Assembly (NCBI GenBank): GCA_020002185.1
Contig: CM034534.1
Coordinates: forward strand, 35,077,559-35,141,558
Direction: 5' to 3'
Length of the DNA: 64,000 bases
From: Paraescarpia echinospica
Lineage: Eukaryota > Annelida > Polychaeta > Sabellida > Siboglinidae
The notes beneath the pieces were generated by a model. That model did not search any database. It worked only from the letters and a program-made list of their open reading frames with translations, and was not told the origin of the DNA. This document shows, in pieces, positions 10,695 through 24,541 of the stretch. Position numbers and translations under genes: made by a program. Positions within the stretch are counted from its first letter, which is position 1. The number at the start of each line of letters is the position of its first letter.

Positions 10695-10808
10695 CCACTG
10701 CCAATCACAACAACCTCCATGCCATTGCCAATCACAGCACCCTCCACACCACTGCCAATCACTGAAATCTCTTCACCACTACCAATCACTGAAACCTCCT
10801 CAACACTG
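10695..10808. repeat. 27-bp minisatellite, about four copies
   Basis: The unit begins CCACTGCCAATCAC and continues with a CCTCCA-type segment. The period is nine codons, and a plus-strand frame reads PLPIT-type units through it. Confidence 0.8.
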
Positions 10809-13800
10809 CAATCACATTTCTGTACTAAGCCAGTTATCTAATACCTGAACTTCCAGTGGCCTCTGCAGGCAAACTAAACTATGGACTAGCAAACGACTGC
10901 ACTATAATCTTATGTATAACTCCAGCAAATAAATATTTATCTGGCCACTTGCTGAAAAGGTGAGCTGAACTAAAATAGCCCCAATCGTTTGAAAGAATCA
11001 AGTGTTATATGCAGAAGCTGAAGGGTTCTTTGATTGTGTGTGTGTCTCAGGTGAACTTTACTAAACACTTGATGTAGTAAAGTCAACAGCAGGTGGCAGG
11101 CACACTATGGCAGCACTAGCTGACAGTCACTATTCATAGTGTGCACTACTCACAATTCCCATACAAACAGCACTAATTAACTATGTCATAACAACAAGAT
11201 CAAATCTTATCAGTTTTAATCTGCTAGTTTTGATTGACTAGCCAAAACAAAATGACTCACTACTTGAATCCTAATCCCAAACTAGCATTCATTAATAATA
11301 AAATTACCCAACATATGGCGAGCTGACTATACCAGAGTAGTCAATACGCCTGCATTATGTCTACCTTGCAGGCTTGTCTGTGCATTGTGTAGTATGGTGT
11401 CTGATACTACGGTAGAAGTGAGGGGGTAACAAACATTAGCTTTCATCCTACGTAATACGGTATTGGTGGCACTCAGTACTTAGAGTAGGTTCAGCCCGAT
11501 AAGTCTATTTGAATTCATGACAAAACAGAAGACTTAATCTAGTAGCCTGCAATCTGTGGTCTTGATAACCTTTGTAAGCAGTGCCAACAGATTGCTGTCA
11601 TGGGCAAACAATGGCCTGTGAGCCCATTGAGAGGCCAGCCCCATACATGCTAGGCAGTGTTTAATCTACAACAACAGTGGCAGCACTGGGGGGGGGGGCT
11701 TACACAGACCAACTTAATGACAAACAACAATGACACCATGGAGCACACTAGAGACTTAGCAATCAATATGAATGGGGTACTTTGTCCTGCATTCCCGCCT
11801 GGAAGCTACTGCTGCTTATGTTATGGCATAATGGAGACATTACACACATACAGGTCACTACAATGCACCACACCTTGCCAATCAACAGCTACATATCAAA
11901 TAACAACCAAACAGTCTACAGGTCTCAACCTGTTTCATCAATACCGTTTCATCAATACCGATGGTTCACTACTATACCAACAATCTAATTTTTGGTCGTG
12001 TATGTTCTGTCTTAGTGAGGCCCGCAGCTACGGGAAGAAGAAATTGCCAGCACCCAAATACTCACCCACTGCCAAAGATAAACTAGTAGACATACCAAGA
12101 TAAATGGGTGTAGCGGTGGCTATAGTTGCCACCACCACTATACTAGTGTCTACAGCACCAAGTCAGTCATGCCACAATACATGTGTGTATGTGCTCCAAG
12201 TCATATGCACTTACTGATAGTGAAACATGGGTCATCGCCAACAGATAAGTAGGTACTTCTAGTCCAGCTGTCCAAATTCAGACTGGCTTCAACATGCTGT
12301 CACCCTACCATGGATGACACAGCACTAGTGTATAGATTGATTAACAGTGTGTTGCCACATACAAGTACTATTGATTGCAAGTGTTGGTGCAAAGTACACT
12401 GTAGCAACACAGCAGGAGGTAATGATGACAGATGAGCTGCCTCAACCCTTCCTCTTGTTAGCTTTGTCCCATATACAGCACTCAGGTGATCATATTCGTT
12501 TCAGGCATGCTAGCACAGTTGGGCGTTTTTGCCTAACACCCACAGACTGCAGTAAATAGAGGCAGTAAAACACACACACGTTTTCTTTATACGCAGTCTG
12601 TACGCTCCACTAACTGTCAGCTTCACCTGTGATATTTCAACCGACCCGCCACACAGTACAGCATAATAAATTGAACATTTGGAACATGTAAAGACATTTA
12701 GTTGAGTCATCCAGGTAACAGACAGTCCACGTTTCTGTCATTACAACTGCCCTGCTACACTTTATCTCTACTTGCGCCATGTCTGGTGGCTGACCTACTA
12801 AGATCCTTTAACTAGAACCCCTCACCTCTCTCTACCTGTACACGAACCCTAAAAGAAACCACCCCCTGAGACAAAGGAGTAGAACCACATATTATCGGAC
12901 ATACACCTACCTGAGGGTGAGCAGTCCACCCTAGAGTAGTGAACTACAATACAAGGGTAGGTACTTACAACATGGTGGCTGTAGTAATCTGACTGGGTGG
13001 GAGCTGGCAGTTGTTGCGGTTGTTGCTACCTCGTGTCAGCAGAAAGAACACCGTCTGGCACAGACACTCCCCACCTTCCAGCTTCTATCCAGAAAGAGTT
13101 CACCCCTCCCCTACATTCACCCACCCTACTACACCTACCTGTCTGTAATCCAGCGAGCAGCACACCTGAACACGTTCAACTACACCCGACAGATGCCGCT
13201 AATAAGTGAGCACACAATGAGGCAGGTATGTCACGCTAGCACGCTGCGGCACACACACACACTCTCAACTAGGTCACATTAGCATGACTAGCCAAGGTGA
13301 AGGCCGCTCACACACAACTGTTATTGACGTCAGTCAAGGGGGCCCACTTACATGGCTGCATCCTTCGCCTTACTCACAACTCTTCCTCAGCCACATGTTT
13401 TGGCCTATTTGGAATGCAAACCACCTTCCTTCCCTCAAGTGAAGTTCCTGCCAGTTTTCAGCAACACTTAGCAGTTCTCCCATGTAGGTCAGCTCATTTC
13501 AGACACTGGCCAGCAAACAGAATGAGGTGTAGACAGACTCTTAACTCTAAAGCAAGGGTCATCTCTTGGTCTTTGTAGTCTGATTCTAACTGAGAGTACT
13601 CACACAATTACCTCATTTCTCTTCCTGCAGTAAAACATGTCAGCAAGACTTACAACTTCTCCACTAATCTTCACTGCCCACCATGGCCGCTTCAGAAAGG
13701 ACCAAAGGAACACTTTGACTGTAGTACAGCTGTTATTCAACCAGTAATGTGGTCACAGTTTATCTTCAAGTATGTAAAGGTGCCTCCAAACTGGCTGCTG

Positions 13801-16800
13801 TAGTGACTAGATGACCAGACTTACTCAAGTGTGAAGACTGCTACAATAGGGCAGCCAGTCAGCCTGGGGTCATGACTTGGGCACAAAGCTTGTTCAGCTT
13901 GGGCGGCTTGGTGACACAAACCAACAAACATGTTGACAAGTCAGTCTGCCTTTCTTGCCACTACTATTTAGGCACAAGCGGTTAACCATTTTCTTCTCAA
14001 ACACCTGACCCATTTACACAAATACCTATGGATTTAGCCAATTCAGAATTAAACCCTCGTTAATCATCCACAAATTGAGTAGGTTCTGACAGAAACTCCA
14101 TCATGAAATGTATGCTACAGGCCCCCCCCACCTATAAGTGAACAGAGGTCATACAGCTGTATTGATATACATGACATGCCAGCATGCCCGCCCATACCTT
14201 CTATATCATATATCTGCCCATAAAACTGTAGCATGATATGGTGATATCATTATCAAACAATTATACTTATAAACTTCCAGAGCAAGCCATAAATGTAAGC
14301 TGATAAACTGATGCTGACTGTCTCATAAAACGCACAGATATAGCCATGGTAGTGAGACTAAGTGAGTGACAAGCATATTTGTTCAGGATAGACAAGCACT
14401 AGAGCCTCAGTGGTGAGTCACTAAAGGAGATATATCCTTCAATCCCTGTGGGTACTGACAAGTCAGACCTACTTCCCCTAGCACTTCCACTAAAGCAATA
14501 ACACCTGCATTGTCTCGTTGTCAGGGGCAACCCAAGTCAGTCACAGACAGCACAGGTGAACAAAGGAAGCTGCTAATCTATATTATAGTGTTTACACTGA
14601 CCCTACAGTGAGTCCTCTGTCATTGCATGCACACTGCTACTATTGGCAGTTGAGTAAACAATTCAACAAAACCCACACACCACCATTAAACTTTACTGAC
14701 ACATGCATACATTAGTATATTGGCCCACGGTTCTGTGACTACTGCAAACACCTGATATCAGAGTATAAATTATATATCAGCTACCCACTGCCGTGTGTGT
14801 ATAGCTGAGCTACTCACAGACCCTAATCTGTTTTTTTCTCACAGGAAGCAGTGCTCAGACAATGGATCAGATAGGAGCTGCACCACAGATGAAGTGTACA
14901 CCACAAGACTGGTTTATTTTCTTGGAAACCAGTCATGCACTCATAGCTACTCTCTAATAACCACATACACCAGCAAAACTAAATGGCTCAACTACGAAAA
15001 CATTGTGGCTCATGATCATAATATTGTAATATACTGTCAAAACTGTTATTTGCCAAGAATTATGCGAGATGAACGGCAGGATTCTTATTAAACCTGCAGG
15101 ATTCAGATTAAAACTGTGGGCTGATGAAATCTTACATAATGAATACAAGGATCAGAAAGCAATATTTGGATTGGACTAATGGCATTACATGATACTGGGT
15201 TATCAGCTGACACAAACAGTGCAGCAGCCAGAATAAACATGTCTTTCAACTAAAGCAACTATATCAGTCTGTCTACTGTACATCTTTCATGGCTCCTCAC
15301 TCTGCTGTCAGAGTAACCAATGAGCCTCTATAGGGTCACTTGTATATTTTATAGCCACAGCTACAGCAACCATAAAACACTGAATAGGCACATTAAACCA
15401 GTTGTAAGACTTTACTGTTGAAGGTGGGACACACCAAGCAACTGCCAACATAATTGCGCAGCATATTATTAACATAAACCACATCCATCCTGTTGTTGCG
15501 TGGACAGTAATGGAATGAAAAGTTGATCACAGACTCCTAGAAAGCCTAATTTGTGCTGCATCAAAGACACTGACTGAGATGATAGTAGTGGTGATCCATA
15601 GTAGCATTTCCTGCACAGCACTGGACTGAAATAAGATCATCAGCAGTGTTTGTAGTAGGCCATATCTCTACACTTCACTAGTCTTGCTACTGGCAACAAT
15701 GTTTCACAGACAAACACTGTTCAATACAGTTGAAATATTCAAAAGCAAAAACCTTGTTTCTTGAGAAGTAATGTTAACAAATATTGAAATAATTCGAGAA
15801 ACGAGACTTTGATACAAGCAAGAAAAAAAGCATCTGTGGAACAAGGCAAGGCTTAATCTGTGAATGCGACCCCATCTATAGGAATGGAACCTTCTAATTA
15901 TCATACAATAAAATCTACCAAACCTGGTTTCATCCAGTAAATCAATGTTAAGTGTTGGCCATATGGCAGTACAAACAACAAGACCAACTTAACAACTGCA
16001 GCAGTTTAAACAGTGTCCCACTGCAAAGCTGAAGCAAATGGATTAGCTGCCCTACACCAACTGAGTAAGGTATAGGAAACAGGTGTAGACCATGAAATGC
16101 AGACAACAATGGCTGTACACATTATGGCACCACTCCTGGATTAGACTGTATCTGATGATATCCTGGAGAACTTTTGTTGCTGGATGTAGTGGTAGTAGCC
16201 AGGGTCATCAGGGTGAGTGCAATCAACAGGCACAGGTGACAAAGCCTTGTGATACTCCACACAGCAGCAATGTCAAGGCCAGCCAGTCAGTCAGTTGGCC
16301 TGAACAGGTTTCTACTTCAGTGACTGGCTAGCCAGGCTCTGCTGTAGTTTGCTGCTACAGTGGCCTTTGTATACTAACCCTGGCAATCTACACACACAAG
16401 TGCACAGATACACACCTATCTACACATGCTTGCATTCACACATGCACAGGTACTACATAACAGGTAGTTCTAAAAAGAACAAACAAAGACAGGACAGCAA
16501 GAGTACTTTGTGTAGTAGCAGGATCCAGTTACACATGCTATCAAATGTCACACTGATAAATTCCTTCAGTCCTGTTAACCGGATGCTTGGTAGTGCATAT
16601 ATATAACGCTATTCAGCAGTTTTTTTGGGTGCGATATCCATGTATGGCATGGTTAGCTGTATAGTTGTTTGTCAAGATAACTGTCACCTAGCACACAGAC
16701 ACGACCCCTGACAGATATAATCGTAACATCTACCTATTCAATTCTTTCAGCTTTCTCATAACGAAACATGCTCCGACGCAGCCATTTATTGTTAGATATT

Positions 16801-19760
16801 ATAGGATTCAACTGATTAAGCTAATGGCATACAGAGCAAGGAGAGATTCACCACCGGATAATGCCAAATTGGGGACAAACGTAAAACGATTTTAAATAGA
16901 AATTCCTTTAACTAGAGCCTATTCACCCGCAAATAAACTGTAGGTGGTTTTGTTTTGTAGATTGCAGTAACCCGTACTTATATAATTACATTCTCAAACA
17001 TAATGAAATATTTACAACATGCCATCTGTCACATCAATCGATACTGTCTATGTGAAGTTACAAAGATAGATTGTTGTTCTTGGCTAACTAGGCCAACCAG
17101 AGTACAAGCAAATGACCACTCCAACAATGTGCAGATGCCTAACTGGCTAACTTAATGAAAAAATGACAAGCAAATTGAGACCAGTTGAATTGGCAAGTGT
17201 CATCACTGCAACAGATGGACACAAGTGATACCATGCTGGTCAATCAGTCTGCAATGACACGTCCTCTCCCATTTCCTACTGCTTACAAAGGTAATTTTTA
17301 TATAAACCTGGACCACTTGACAGAGATGTATAAATACAGGCAGCTAGTGAAGTGTCAGTCCCAGAATGACATGACCATTATACCACTGATGTAGTGGAAG
17401 CCTGGGCTGGTAAACAAGGCAGGCCCTGTCCTACTTGCTGCAGGCCTCAAGCCAGTGGATATCCCATTGCTACTCCATCATTAAACACACATGAAGCAGG
17501 CATACACCTAGATGAATGCCAACCACTGCCATGCTCCACCAGTCACTGGCTTTCTAAATAATTTCCCCTGTCAATACAAATTACACCACTGCCACAATCC
17601 ACATCCAAGGCTGACACCATCACAGATGGTTTGACCATTATGTTCTCTTCACTACCAAATAAACAGTTGCATCATTGTGGATGGGTGAAGGCTGAAAGGG
17701 CCATCTATTCAGAGGCACCATTCATCCTTCAACATTGACTCTCCTCCTGATGGAAGAGGAAAGAGGCAGATATGGGACACAGTGGCAAGGAGAGCCTAAG
17801 ACATAGGGAACGGCAGGAATTTGTGGGAGCCTTGGGACACGGATATGCCCTTGGTATAAAGAGGACAAGGAAAGGCTATAAAATAAAAGCTAAAAAGGAA
17901 CAATACAATACAAAACAAATGTAGAAGTAAGAAAACTACAAAAGAAAAATAGCATACAATATCAAACATACAACAGTGATATCTACTTACACTACGCACT
18001 CCTTGAGTTGTTATTTCACACCCAGTCAGACAGAAGTACCAAAGTTGTGTAATCAGAGTCCTGACACCATTCCAGTGAGAGTGTGGTGGTCAATGACACC
18101 TAGCCACCTAGGTGTCCTTCTGTCACCAAGTCAGGTGTCCTATGACCATAGTAATCAGACTGGGCAGGCAGGCAATCAGGTGAACTGGCACGTCCTGCCA
18201 CAGACTTCCATGGCTGCCTCAAGTTGGTGCTGTCAGTAACGTGCAAACCAGCGTAAATGTCAGAGAGCCAGCCTACTGTGGAGCGTGTGTGACCGCATCG
18301 CATCGCATCTACATGTTTATTTGATGTGTGTCAAACTCATACAAGAAACTGGCAGCATCCCCTCGGGGTGTTATCGACTGGCAGCGTATTCAACGGCCTA
18401 CACCTACAACGATGCGCCAGCACATACAAACACAATGCACCAGGGTCGTATCATCTTGATCTCTGACGGCAGCGATCCAATAAAGAAATACATCAAGCGA
18501 CCGTGCATTGATTAGTTTTACAGACAAATCCATCGCGGTCTACAGGGCTGCTCATGTAATGAGAGCCTGAGGCCACTCACAAAATAACACTTGAACCTAT
18601 TTCACAAACGTCTTTTATTGCACAAATACCTGCAATGCCCTTTAACATCTGGCAGCATCTATCACATTAGTATTGCACCAAGCGAACACACAAACACATT
18701 AACCATAATCACTTACTTAAAACACCCCGTGGCCATGTCAAATATACTCACCCTATAAAGCAGCTCAGGTTAGCTAATGTTCATACGCTGTACCTGTGTC
18801 CATGAAGGAGTTCAGATCACACATCACCCCCTTGTACATGGGTTCCTGGGGCTGCACCCCCCCACAAGTACAGACAACACTACAGACAATCGTAGTGTCC
18901 CAAGCTGGTGAAGCAGGATGGGGCGACTGTGTGTTTTTATTGCTCCTTCTGCCTGCCCGGGAGACAGAAATAGCCAGGGAAGCAGGATTTGGCAAGGTCA
19001 TCCATCCCAGGCAACCACACACATACCAGAAATAAGCTGCCTAGCCAGATGGGGACTGGTGTAACTTGTAAGTCAGTTAGTCAGTCAGTCTCACTCACCC
19101 TGTCCTGATCAAGCCATTCAGTTGACCTACACTTCCTGCTCAAAGCTAACCATAGTGAAGCTAGCCAGAGGTCGTCTCATAAGTACAGATGAATCACTGT
19201 TTGGAGCCTCGCCAAAAGCCACACAAAACCCAGCCACTAAAGGCTTCCAGCTATGCATTTTATGTAACGCTTCACAGTCAGATTAATAGCGTGGTTTCTT
19301 TGTCTCCAGGAGGCCTGTATCACTGCAATGACTCATGTGGCCTACACTAAAGCAAACACATTATTTATAGAAGGATGAAGGTGAAGGAGACCACATGACC
19401 ACTAGGTCCTGATGCAAGAACCAGTCAAACACTCAGCTAGCTTCAGGCCAGTCACACTGCCACTTTTATAGAGGTAATTTCAGGGATACAAGGCCATTAT
19501 GGTGCTGTTACAACGCGCTACATTCCTCCTTCCTTTGTCATGTTGCCAATGATTGCATCCAGGCACATGACAAGTTCAATGGAAGTAATTTTAGTACATC
19601 CAGGCCATTGGTAATTTAAATGGGAGATAGATAATGCAGTACTGTTCCAGCACAGAGCTCCCTGCTGGAAGGAGATACTACAAGGACAAGAGTGTGTCAA
19701 TGAAATCAATAGTCACCTACCTTGGTTTCAATGTCATTAGCTTGGGAACTCATATATAGT

Positions 19761-19863
19761 CACATTTCACTTTTTAAATTAAACATTTACGTTGTGGCCC
19801 TAAATGTATGACATTTGTAATTTGGGGCCACACTATAAACATTCAATTTAAAAAGTGAAGTGT
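19761..19863. repeat. Imperfect inverted repeat (hairpin, arms of about 40 bases)
   Basis: The left arm 19761-19800 carries TTCACTTTTTAAATT and ends GTGGCCC. The right arm 19823-19863 is its near reverse complement, with GGGGCCACAC and AATTTAAAAAGTGAA. The loop is about 22 bases. This could be a small MITE-like element; I see no clear target duplication. Confidence 0.75.
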
Positions 19864-20453
19864 AAGACAGTTGGAATTTGGATAAAAAATTTGACCAGTT
19901 TGTTTAGTGTTCTTAAATTACTTCTTTCAAGTTTCACTGCCTCCAAGAATTGTTAGTGGAATTTAAAACAGTTCCTTTTGAAATGAATGGTATCTAGTGT
20001 TACCTGGACAAAGTAAGGATAACCAACCTGGCCCCATATGTATTGTCCCTTTGCAAAAACTTGCCTGCATACCAGTTCACAAAATGACTGCAAGAAATCG
20101 AGTAAGACCTGACATCGACCTGACATCGCTATGGCAGAGTATGGGGAACGGTTGGGTAAGGTTTCCAAGATGGACACAAAAACTTCCTGGAAGAAATGCT
20201 GGTTGTTAGGATAAACTGGGACAGGTACACTAATAGGGAAGCCTGTTCACACCGACATGTGATGAGAGATATCCTTTATCTAGGTCAGCATGGCTGCCAT
20301 CTGGGAGGGAGCAGTCTGCTTCTCATTACGCCAACTAGGACACAACTTTACTTAGATGTGAGCCATATGGTAGTGCCTGGGACAGATCAGTTACACACAT
20401 GTCCAGGTCACAGCCAGGGGCAAAGGACAGCATACATAAACAGGCTGACTCAG

Positions 20454-20652
20454 CTCTCAGACTAACCTTACCCTTAGTTAGCTCTCAGACTAACCTTACC
20501 CTTAGTTAGCTCTCATACTAAGGAGCAACTTACCCTTAGTTCGCTCTCATATTAAGGAGCACTTTACCCTTAGTTAGCTCTGATACTAAGGAGCATCTTA
20601 CCCTTAGTTAGTTCTCATACTAAGGCCTAAGGGGCATCTTACCCTTAGTTAT
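20454..20652. repeat. Variable-length tandem array (28 to 41 bp units), six copies
   Basis: Each unit contains CTTACCCTTAGTTAG and CTCTCATACTAAGG. Two 28-bp units are followed by three 34-bp units and one of 41 bp, with further decayed pieces to about 20700. Confidence 0.85.
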
Positions 20653-22622
20653 CTCTCTTACTCTCGGTTAGTCAGCTCTCATGCTAAAGACCATCTTACA
20701 CTCAGTCGTGACAACACAATAATACACTGACCCCCATAACAATGATATCACACATGCAAGCAAGCAAGCACGCACGCACGCACGGAAGCACGTATGCACG
20801 CACACATACACGCCACTGAAGAATCTGTAATTTCAGTAAGCACACAGCAACAACAAGCATGACCTACTCTGTCAGCATCCAAACCAACAGCAGTCAGGCA
20901 CAAGAAAGTGCACAGAGGTAGACCTCTCAACTTGACTACATCTCCTCTCCTTCAAACCCACTATATCTTGCTCTAATCTCACTAGTGAAGATAGATGCTG
21001 GCCACACTAAGTGTTCCCAGAACGACTAGGCCAAAGATGGGAGAGCAGAGTGCAGAGATAATGGTGTCGACCATTAAACCTGCAGCCTCATACCATTCTT
21101 CCTCAACATAGTTTTCATCTTCAACACCTGACATGTTCTAAAGCCTTCCTGGTAAAATGACTTTAGGTCAAACCCCCTTTAGGTTAAACCTTTCCCACTA
21201 AGTCAATGCCCTAATTGTAGGTCAAAAGTGTTCCCTGTAGACCAAAACCCCTTGCCAATACAGGTGTCCAAATACTGTGTATTGTCAGTTGAGTCTGGCC
21301 TCTGGTGAAGAGTAGCCTGGACACAGACCTGTCCCCTACAGTGATCACTTGACTGGGGTCACTTGACTTACACAGTACACTGATGCAATTATTGGCACAT
21401 AAACACTGTCATGTACACACAACTGAGCTGGTGCAAACATGTAGTCATCTACAGGCCATTAACAACTACCTACTCCACTGTTGTGACAGACACTCAAAGC
21501 ACCAGCCAGGGCCCAGCAGTCACCGAGACTAACAGCAAAGTGAGTATGTGCTCCCACACACAAACATAGCCCAGACTATTAGCGTGAGACATTGCCAGTT
21601 AGTATGTATGCCACAGTGAATACAATATCCCATTTATCTTCTTCAGTTTGACCTCTGCTAATTTAAACTGTTGCATTCAGTTGTAGCTACGTATCTCACT
21701 GCAAACTGTGCTTAGCACAAACCACTGGATAGAAGACAAGCTATTTACAAAAATGCCTTAGCAAACTGATTGTGTGATGGACCATAAATGCCAATAATAT
21801 AAATAATTATTGATGAACCAAAAACAAGAATTTCCAATTTTCCATACTGATACACAATAAACAATTATGCTAAACCCATATTCTTGGACACTACTGTCAA
21901 GACATGTTCAGCTTCACTGACCTATTTCAGTTTTTACATGAAAACAGGTTAAATTTATGTCCACATTATTCTCATAAATTACATTCCCCAGTTGGAAAAT
22001 CTGACAGAAAATCTGAACACCATACAACACTTTTCCTAGAATTACCAGTCCAAAGACTGTGACAATTACAGCCCACCCAGAAGAAGCCACTGATTATGAA
22101 GTCAGACACGTGGTATGTTAAGCCTTAGTGAAATCATCCAAGAGAAGTGGGGATAGTCATAGAATTCCTAGTAATGCGGATGCTTTAACATGCTACCTTA
22201 CAAAGCCAATAAGTCGACCCAATCAACTGAGTAAGCATCACTGGAAGGCTTTTCATTATTCAGCACTTTCACAGAAAGCCACATAAAGATAACTACTGGT
22301 GCAGCTGCCAGCATCTGCAACTAATTTGTCACTTCCATCCACAGCATGATCAATAGACATTCTACATCTTTCCACTGGACACTCATGGACATCATCAGAC
22401 CTCCCACCCATTCCTTCTCTAAGCCACTACAATCTCTTCCTCGTCAACTATTCGTCAACAATATTTCCATTTTATGCACCACAGGTCTTCAACAATCAAC
22501 TTGCTGTTGTTTGTATGTTGACTTCATATGGATAGACATGTACAGTCACCCTTGGACAGATACAGAAACAGCATGTCGTGTGATTCTGGAGAAGTGATTG
22601 TAGAATGAAGCAGGTATCCTAC

Positions 22623-22788
22623 CTTTCTCACCCAACGTGGCTTGCTGATTGCTGTCTATGTGGTTGATGCCAGCCGACGGCCGACATTTGGTGGCAGCAC
22701 TGGTGCCTCTTGCTGTGTTTCTCGCACTGCGGGTGCCAGCAGGGGACTTGCTAGGACTGCGATTGCGACCACAACCTGTGTAGCGGTT
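22623..22788 (-). CDS. KDM3: KDM3-family demethylase, exon 5 of those visible (basic Ser/Arg-rich linker)
   Basis: This exon encodes visible residues 165-219 plus one base: NRYTGCGRNRSPSKSPAGTR, a basic Thr/Ala/Ser stretch, and a polar end NQQATLGEK. In JMJD1C a similar basic polar linker (N.. H.HYTRAQANSP) follows the N-terminal domain. The acceptor GTGTTTTCAG gives phase 0, matching exon 4. Two donors nine bases apart are both phase 1: AAAG/GTAGGA (exon start 22623, used here) and TTGG/GTGAGA (exon start 22632). Either joins exon 6 in frame and differs only by Gly-Glu-Lys. The sequence is weakly conserved, so the exon rests mainly on splice sites, phase and composition. Confidence 0.78.
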
Positions 22789-23763
22789 CTGAAAACACAC
22801 GCAGGTACGTTAACCCCTGTCACTGGCACAGTGGGCAATCAAACGCTTTGCATCAAGTCAAAGTTTTTTTATAACCTGCTAACTTGTGTTAGTGGTGGTG
22901 AGTGTGTAAGGAGTCTGGCTCCTATTGGTCCTGGGTGTGGTCAACATACAGCTGTGGACCTCACACAACTAGATACTAACATCACACTGGTCAGCTCACA
23001 TCATCTGTGAGTGCAACCACAAACCTCACTAGACATACTTGTGTCCTTCGCTGTCGTAATCAACCAAATGTTGCATTTCCAATTTTGCACTAAGCATTTG
23101 AAGTTATTTCTTGTTAACTACCTGTACACTTTGATATATGTTTTACTGCACCACATTATTAAATTGATACAGTAGTCTTCCTGATGGCTAATCAGGAGGT
23201 TCTGTCTGTAATTTGTATATCACCTCTAAAGCAATTCACCTACCACATCCCTGTCAAGGATTATAGACTCTGTTCACAGGAACATATCCAATATAAGGTT
23301 TGCACCGAGTTATTTAGACATGTATGACAGCTAGACGGTATGGATCCACCCAGTTATTTGGCAGCAACAAGTGCCACATGGCCACTGACAGTATCTGTTG
23401 CACTACTAGCAGACATCTGATCCAGCAGTTTGCACAGTACTGCTGACTGGGGGGTATCCTGGTTAACACTTGATACCCACACAGAAATGGCCATAGTATG
23501 AGCCACTGACAGTGGGTAGATGACCTAGCTGACCTCAAGTCCAAAACAACACCACCATCACTAGCCAGTGTCAGCTGGTCTAAGTCTGGCTGAGTGCTTG
23601 CAGGTGACAAGTCAAGAGGCCACACTGGCAGGCACTAGAAGGAAATTTGTCCACAGGTCCAATCAAAAGGACCAAAGGTTGTCCAGTGAATCAGGCTCTT
23701 GACTTATACATTATACTACTACTCATCAAATCACCCTTTATTCTTCATACTACCATATTTCCT

Positions 23764-24541
23764 CTATGTGCCATGTCTGTCACAGGCATTGTCGACCATG
23801 GCCCTCCAAACTGTATGGTCGGTCGTGTGTAGTTTGTAGCAGTTCTGTTGTGCTCCTTCCACACCATGTTGATAGACTATCTATTATTTTTATTCTCTGG
23901 CATCCTCTGGATCTTTTTCTTCTATCTTTCCTGTTGTTACTATGTTCTAACTTTTTCTCTCATGATATGGCCTATAAATAATTTTTTTGTTTTTCTAACT
24001 TTGTTTATGATCTTTTTTTGATTTGGCTGTCCTAAGGATGACTTCATTGCTTTGCTTTGCAGTCCATGGCACTCACAGCATTCTTCTTAAGAACCACATT
24101 TCAGTGGCTTCTTTGTTTTTGTGAACTGTTGGTTATTGTCCAGGATTCACATCCATATAGCAACATGGGCTCTATGTAGCATTGCAGTATACATTTTCTC
24201 ACTTCAAGTGATATATTTTTGTTTGTTAAAATGTTTTTCATGTTGTGAAAAGCTGCTTTTCGTCTCTTCATGTTATGCAATTCGTCTCTTGATCTCATCA
24301 TTGCATCGACCGTCGAGTGTTGTTAGTGATCCCAGATAGTTAAATGTTCGGACTTGCTTCAAGACAGTGCCATATGCTACTATGTTGCATGATGGAATGT
24401 AATTTTTCTTTGAGATGACCATGGTTTCTGTTTTCTTTTTTATCAGAGACAGACCTTTTTTCTCACTTTCCTTTACTACTGTATCTAGCATCTGTTGTAG
24501 ATCTATTCCATTCTCACCAATCAGTACCGAGTCGTCTGCCT
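23764..24541 (-). pseudogene. Decayed LINE (non-LTR retrotransposon) reverse-transcriptase C-terminal fragment
   Basis: In the host gene's orientation the translation begins at ADDSVLIG, the ADD of the reverse-transcriptase active site. It continues through KTETMVISKK, FNYLGSLTT, DGRCNDEIKRRIA, then CILQCYIEPMLLYGCESWTI and EATEMWFLRRML. It ends in the typical C-terminus VWRAMVDNACDRHGT before a stop at 23764-23766. The base triplet before ADD is TAG in this frame, a TGA interrupts after FLRRML, and frame changes occur near 24000-23900. It is therefore a 5'-truncated dead copy. The clade is uncertain (RTE- or CR1-like endonuclease/reverse-transcriptase type). Confidence 0.85.

Larger units (their letters stand above)
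9729..22622 (-). other. Intron between visible exons 6 and 5 (12.9 kb)
   Basis: The donor (GAAAG/GTAGGA or TTGG/GTGAGA) is at the right end and the acceptor TGTTGACAG at the left. It contains a 27-bp repeat at 10695-10808, a G-run at about 11691, a hairpin at 19761-19863, a variable array at 20454-20652 and a CAAG/CACG microsatellite at about 20756-20790. A 58-base exon-like segment at 18794-18851 is discussed under rejected items. Otherwise I see no coding or RNA gene. Confidence 0.75.

Noticed and set aside
18794..18851. Exon-like segment on the minus strand reading PQEPMYKGVMCDLNSFMDT with AG/GT flanks
   Set aside because: Its donor phase fits exon 6, but its acceptor is phase 0 while exon 5 ends in phase 1. 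Including it would need another unseen exon, and exon 5 joins exon 6 directly in frame. It could be a rare alternative exon.
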